Below, in pieces: positions 8,401 through 10,003 of a DNA stretch of 10,003 bases; the first letter of the stretch is position 1; each line of letters begins with the position of its first letter. This stretch comes from Alphaproteobacteria bacterium (GTDB lineage: Bacteria > Pseudomonadota > Alphaproteobacteria > Acetobacterales > Acetobacteraceae): contig JAAFHD010000105.1 of the NCBI GenBank assembly GCA_013298245.1, positions 1 to 10,003 of the forward strand. The letters are read 5' to 3'. Under the pieces are notes generated by a model that had not been told where the DNA came from, did not search any database, and saw nothing but the letters and a program-made list of their open reading frames with translations. The position numbers and the translations under genes were made by a program.

Positions 8401-8558
8401 GCGCCGATGTTCAACGCACGGGAGAGATGCATCACCGCGTGGCGTTCGATCAGCGCGCTGTCGAGGGTCTCCAGCAAGTACTCACGGGCATAGGGCCAGT
8501 CGTCCAGCAGCTGCCTAAGGCTGGTCGGCTCGGCTTGGAGCGGGGGAGCATTCGACAT
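2412..8558 (-). CDS. SIR2-STAND-TPR giant protein, putative NAD-depleting anti-phage effector (Avs-like)
   Basis: This 2048-residue cytosolic protein is read on the minus strand. Residues 1-500 form a SIR2-like domain: GAGVS at 59-63, TTNYD at 333-337, catalytic-type HLHG at 398-401 and FIGNGMGEDDI at 445-455. Related SIR2 domains in defence proteins hydrolyse NAD+. Residues 535-615 are an Ala/Glu/Arg-rich probable coiled coil, and 640-850 are unassigned. A STAND-like P-loop NTPase starts near 850, with GGQRGLGKG at 864-872 (Lys871), a Walker-B-like strand VALAINAAH at 996-1004 and KNAEIQRLV at 1014-1022. A Pro/Ala-rich linker lies around 1125-1155, a winged-helix-like segment around 1415-1525, and a basic stretch at 1655-1700. 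TPR-like helical pairs fill 1740-2040 and are the likely target-sensing region. The frame extends upstream to an ATG at 8864, but that start lies in the IS66 end and adds about 100 unstructured residues; the ATG at 8558 has an RBS and gives the proper SIR2 opening. Avs5 proteins share the SIR2-STAND order but are shorter to my knowledge. Defence role inferred from architecture. Confidence 0.85.
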   Translation of the reverse strand: MSNAPPLQAEPTSLRQLLDDWPYAREYLLETLDSALIERHAVMHLSRALNIGAAVAFMGAGVSMAYGRISWKNLVTELQRDALTALEELEPNEDRRKQQLPRLHTLYENLRNLKLDERSPGGDIRSDRYPSVFQLCAELSRGVEKERAGRLHTAIPTAGKDDAFDAGVKLRTRDGHFHSIHLLTQNLVPEALREDLLRLFAERIYFLGTSSRKDMFRMRDLTDWLTVGGKGQDNTAPGTDIPDILRDFLKKQLLAGSDATALPLKPSLRFLLTAALRHSGRDWGDHLNNTIAQYLDHGRFSRPADALRSSGTQDGTDVIETLRSKLKIRRFLTTNYDLEAERLILDLDFAPGQTLRGITRSADPLGRLARDFVVMRDAPATLVDFATREGGLMLDVAHLHGRALPGEHIVAAETQYQELYLRDDGNRDLLDQALSLAFRSNLLLFIGNGMGEDDILRPLRHFMSEGRGPTQPPAVALLPDLWGDEFVLEEKISLLRRYGVYTIHWGQGRLTKTAKPRPLLRDIKTLIAAIKSVLNTVETAEQDAAKAEQFAQKLEAAAPSVHTDDRQSRQGTSSSAAANRLAQRAAYLARQAREAAERLAKTTEADRRRRVETALAAWDKIAGPSSADALTIADPEHGRRLSKLFEVEGSCAEDSQAAPRIIWLEWQALDFIVRVAHRRTEKLREWLKDSGGQDGPAATVSHPPGTSHAVTLADRLCCDTDEEASARIVAAEIEDAVLSAFLAAKVEQLERAWRDWQVNWFPERFDVRPAVAAFGDAAPSSESTVLAPGFMIDRRHALVLADDETPLTDWRQRLPDRNFRASFSQTFAEFVDALRHTIGQPPSDTREREQWHAFFGNRRIHMLGGQRGLGKGHLFAALTNIRSFEEYASLVAATDKEGQRFFGLCGLNLSFSVEIGSAFERLCDFLFCCISNMYAQRPGHASLIPALQKDYRLFVASGSRTTGDRVGALRFLLGILAGPDPAPAGGSTFPRPIGRVALAINAAHLMFNARGYAKNAEIQRLVTALLDPAFQTAAIDIFLVGGETRLPAEIREQGLRESDKPEATLLPRNTASTPKPRLGDEKEPAALRAAALLPVNRSVFDEAADGATIEALRLRLGKVPTWLPQNPGKAAPASSPQQTAQDPAAPGASGAVQPGLFFHRVQQPRISVVMLTAFPRVALALARGQLKEPFASLSSTAQAELDASDQRSLQMLDQDAHEFFARHAALKERQPDALRITRDEVAEWLVGQLLPRRALDDTARKDLEREVDRAFGRLYKNLGRSRLCVSLVCAAADEAIARKAVLARPTTARGQPLAAGLEVLRRLSRALGGSDEANREDTVIRAVIDHHREQMDAGWLGDNHHTDERRLRSVIIREIWHAIPPEERPPTHRAKQKIKGTSTYKNFQKLVDETAALGRILFRLDEEVLTAVAMVGQPVEADCIAALQLHAFELLEQKVWEELAPAEQPSPEAVDRVRTRLTELSLDRLVRRCLVFRFAGRSSDEKGVERHRFAVHRMVQRHVFRRMHQPRVEFPEISNFMPTLYSDQPNDLPYPSVEAREPIRDMMVRLSLYPSRSRLGQSGRLPGIAPERAARMLRTRFDSYVPSIQPPPHGFIEEHRHMLRWLTRRAVRLGQALAVERDALIQAQRLAIFESSAANRIASARFEAGRIKMTRLKHVKRHPLARRQLVKRHQAAHHREAECRKMPPSGSLETGPAWERTLRGRTTASHEAYRRKLPLFIDDHVWLHNECGVLSLAQGRLVDAAKLFSVAERAVQRIESPGIAGAQTSIIRINRAVADIEMGKCAKADAALAAIAATSDESRSVRWIAHGYRGLVAHISGDAAAARRRYEEAVGALRAMARFRAASIFSRHLAALLRREGRRGDALEAAETAVTLASSGNHTDVYQLARITRVRVEIDAVTGGVAATMPSMIEVQKTLTNVADYARTMGMPRIAVEAAHLDAAIRLKVGDLHYANASVTEALSIATENGMTLKKVALTILAARIYLERGLVEDARLLAESARAIAIATQYAAVKDEAQQILVRCDTTGRRG

Positions 8559-8567
8559 TCGGAAGGG

Positions 8568-8574
8568 CCTTCTC
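8568..8574 (-). promoter_or_regulatory. Ribosome binding site deciding the SIR2-STAND start
   Basis: On the minus strand, GAGAAGG ends 9 bases before the ATG whose first base is 8558. It is a moderate Shine-Dalgarno match at workable spacing. It favours MSNAPPLQ as the true N-terminus over the in-frame ATG at 8864, which belongs to sequence at the edge of the IS66 copy. Confidence 0.5.
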
Positions 8575-8601
8575 ACGGGGCCTGCGGCACCGACACGCAA
8601 C

Positions 8602-8629
8602 AGTATCGCGAACAATTGTCGCAACCTAA
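8602..8629 (-). promoter_or_regulatory. Candidate promoter/operator upstream of SIR2-STAND gene
   Basis: About 50 bases upstream of the start codon is a near-perfect inverted repeat, GCGAACAATTGTCGC (8608-8622 on the plus strand), centred on the palindrome ACAATTGT. On the minus strand GATACT (8602-8607) could be a -10 box with a weak TTAGGT (8624-8629) 16 bases upstream, so the palindrome would fill the spacer, a typical operator position for a repressor. AT-rich symmetry stands out against GC-rich flanks. There is no regulator gene in the window to pair with it. The symmetry is directly visible; the promoter and operator roles are inference. Confidence 0.3.
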
Positions 8630-8856
8630 CGCAATCGTGCAGCCATGCGCCGGTCGAACTGGAACGCGAAAGCCACGGATCATACCAGCCGCCACGCTTC
8701 GCTCGGGCTGGAGCCGGCGCTAACGGGCCTTGTGTGGGCCGAAGCCGCATGCAGGTGCTCGCGCCGTGGGCGTGCATGGCCGCAATCGCGGCGAGGCCCG
8801 CACCATGACAACGCAGGACGGCCGGCGAGCCTTGCGATGTTTCCGTGATCGGCGTC

Positions 8857-8875
8857 GTATGCATCCGGCCAAGGC
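8857..8875. repeat. Candidate IS66 terminal inverted repeat
   Basis: GTATGCATCCGGCCAAGGC lies just outside the tnpC stop, in the place and orientation expected for an IS66 terminus (family ends typically start GTAAGC). The third-fourth position differs from the usual GTAA. The partner repeat is outside the window, so the pairing cannot be confirmed here. Confidence 0.4.
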
Positions 8876-8891
8876 CGCAGGTTGTTATTGA

Positions 8892-10003
8892 TCATGCGGC
8901 TGCTGCCTGGCGCGAGGTTTTATTCTGCCAGTTCCATGGCAGCAGCTCATGCAGTCTCGACGCCGGATGGTCGGCGATCCGTGCCAGCACGCCAGCCAGC
9001 CAGGCCCGCGGATCGACATCATTCAGCTTGGCGGTGACGATCAGCGAATACATCGCCGCCGCCCTGTGCCCGCCGCGATCGGAGCCGGCAAACAGCCAAG
9101 CCTTGCGCCCCAGCGCAATTCCACGCAGCGCGCGCTCGGCCGCATTGTTCGTCAGGCAGATGCGACCGTCGCTGAGAAATCGGCTGAACGCCTCCCTACG
9201 CGTCAGCATGTAGTTCATCGCCTTCGCCAGGTCGCTGTGGCGTGACAGCGTCGCACGCGTCTCGCGCATCCAGCTTTCCAATTCGGCGACCAGCGGCGCA
9301 ATCTCCTGCTGCCGTACCGCCAGGCGTTGTTCGGCCGGCAGCCCGTTGATGGCCCGCTCGGCGGCAAAGATCAGGTCGATCCGCCCCACCGCCTCGGCCG
9401 CCAGCGGCGCACGCGCCACCTCCGCCAACTTGAACAGCTTGCGCCGCCCATGCGCCGAGCATGCCGCCTCGGTGATCGCTCCGTGCTTGCGGCCTGGCGC
9501 GTAGAGCTAGTTGAAACCCGCAAAGGCGTCGGCCTGCAGGATCGCGGCATAGCCGGCCAGGTGCCGTTGCGGATGTTCGCCGGTGCGGTCTCGCGAGTAG
9601 CGGAACATCGCCGCCGGCGGCAATGTTCCGCCAAATGGTCGGTCGTCGCGCACATAGGTCCACAGCCGCGCTACGGTGGTCTTGTCGCGCGCCAGCAGCG
9701 GCACGGTGGTGTCATCGCCATGCAACCGCGCGGCCGCCAGCACATATGCGTCGATCAGCGCCACCAATGGCGCCAACATCGCCGTGCAGGTGCCCACCCA
9801 GTCGGCCATGGTCGAGACGCTGAGCGCGATGCCCTCGCGGGCGTAGGTCTCGCTCAAGCGATTCAGCGGCAGGTGCCGGCCGAACTTCGCCTCCATGATC
9901 ATCGCCAGCAGGTTGGGCCCGGCGCGGCCGCGGATGATGGGATGGAATGGCGCCGGCGGCTGGGTGATGGTTTCACAGGCGCGGCAGCTGAAACGCTCTC
10001 GCA
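8892..10003 (-). pseudogene. tnpC: IS66 transposase tnpC, interrupted by an amber codon and cut by the window end
   Basis: TnpC is the DDE transposase of IS66 elements. The visible part starts inside the N-terminal zinc-ribbon (RFSCRACETITQPPAP) and continues through the IS66 core: GRAGPNLLAMIMEAKFGRHL, then LHGDDTTVPLL with the first catalytic Asp, LWTYVRDDRPFGG, and LQADAFAGFN with the second Asp. At 9507-9509 the frame meets a TAG. The same frame then resumes as LYAPGRKHGAITEAACSAHGRRK and runs without further damage through NNAAERALRGIALGRKAWLF, which holds the catalytic Glu, to HELLPWNW and the stop at 8892. A single base change to TAG in the GFNxLY motif, rather than a frameshift, explains the break. 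It separates both Asp residues from the Glu, so neither fragment should transpose unless the amber is suppressed. An internal TTG at 9428 is not a credible start. The 5' end lies past 10003. Confidence 0.85.

Larger units (their letters stand above)
8559..8856. other. Gene-free upstream region between SIR2-STAND and the IS66 end
   Basis: About 300 bases lie between the chosen SIR2-STAND start and the inferred IS66 terminus. Apart from the RBS and the ACAATTGT palindrome near 8608-8622, I see no coding sequence with recognisable composition, no tRNA and no clear terminator. Open frames cross it on both strands, but their translations are Arg/Ala/Pro-rich and match nothing I know, as expected for GC-rich noncoding DNA. 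It probably represents the native 5' flank of the defence gene, with the IS66 element inserted at its far end. Confidence 0.5.
8857..10003 (-). mobile_element. IS66-family insertion sequence, 3' (tnpC) part, continuing past the window
   Basis: The block carries a long minus-strand tnpC followed, 35 bases after its stop, by a candidate terminal inverted repeat: read inward on the plus strand it begins GTATGCATCCGGCCAAGGC at 8857. IS66 ends usually begin GTAA followed by GC-rich sequence, so the match is good but not exact. The accessory genes tnpA and tnpB, the 5' end of tnpC and the other terminal repeat would lie beyond 10003. IS66 elements usually create 8-base target duplications; the base pairs just outside this end are TCGGCGTC (8849-8856), which can be compared with the other side once the flank is available. 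The transposase family is secure; the exact terminus is approximate. Confidence 0.7.

Noticed and set aside
8703..8722. GC-rich GGCTGGAGCCGGCGCTAAC, which loosely resembles an IS66-type end
   Set aside because: Its orientation is wrong for the tnpC that follows, no partner repeat was found, and GTATGCATCCGGCC at 8857 fits the expected position better.
9196..9663. 155-codon minus-strand frame overlapping IS66 tnpC
   Set aside because: The IS66 catalytic motifs are read in a different frame on the same strand; this frame has no transposase features.
1..10003. CRISPR array, tRNA, rRNA or riboswitch
   Set aside because: No regularly spaced direct repeats, no cloverleaf-like tRNA sequence with T-loop GGTTCGAATC, and no familiar structured leader were seen on either strand.

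Overview
The window is about 10 kb of GC-rich DNA with the coding habits of a high-GC proteobacterium. The two transposase types (an IS3-family OrfA of the IS407/IS51 type and an IS66 TnpC) are most familiar to me from alphaproteobacteria such as Rhodospirillales, Acetobacteraceae and rhizobia. The taxon is therefore an inference, and nothing here distinguishes chromosome from plasmid. There are no housekeeping genes; the window reads as an accessory (defence or conflict) island bounded by insertion sequences.

Layout. (1) Positions 61-1941, plus strand: a 626-residue AAA+ ATPase fused to a STALD-type SLOG domain (SIR2/TIR-Associating LOG-Smf/DprA), the same fold class as the C-terminal ligand-binding domain of ThsA in Thoeris. 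(2) About 1952-2340: the left part of an IS3-family element, starting about 10 bp after the stop of gene 1, with an intact orfA and only a stub of orfB. (3) Positions 2412-8558, minus strand: a giant 2048-residue protein with an N-terminal SIR2 (NADase-type) domain, a helical linker, a central P-loop STAND-like NTPase, a winged-helix-like region and a C-terminal TPR-type helical repeat. This is the architecture of SIR2-STAND (AVAST/Avs-like) defence proteins. (4) Positions 8559-8856: upstream region of the SIR2-STAND gene, with a palindrome and a possible promoter but no gene. (5) About 8857 to the window end: the 3' part of an IS66-family element whose tnpC carries an in-frame amber codon.

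How the genes may work together. STALD domains are named for their association with SIR2 and TIR NAD-consuming effectors; in ThsA the two domains sit in one chain. Here a STALD protein and a SIR2 effector sit next to each other as separate large ATPases transcribed towards one another. The working inference is a two-component anti-phage system in which the AAA+-STALD protein senses or binds a nucleotide signal and the SIR2-STAND-TPR protein recognises an invader and depletes NAD+. The convergent arrangement, with an IS remnant between the genes, leaves open that they are independent defence genes collected side by side. No function has been shown for this pair from the sequence alone.
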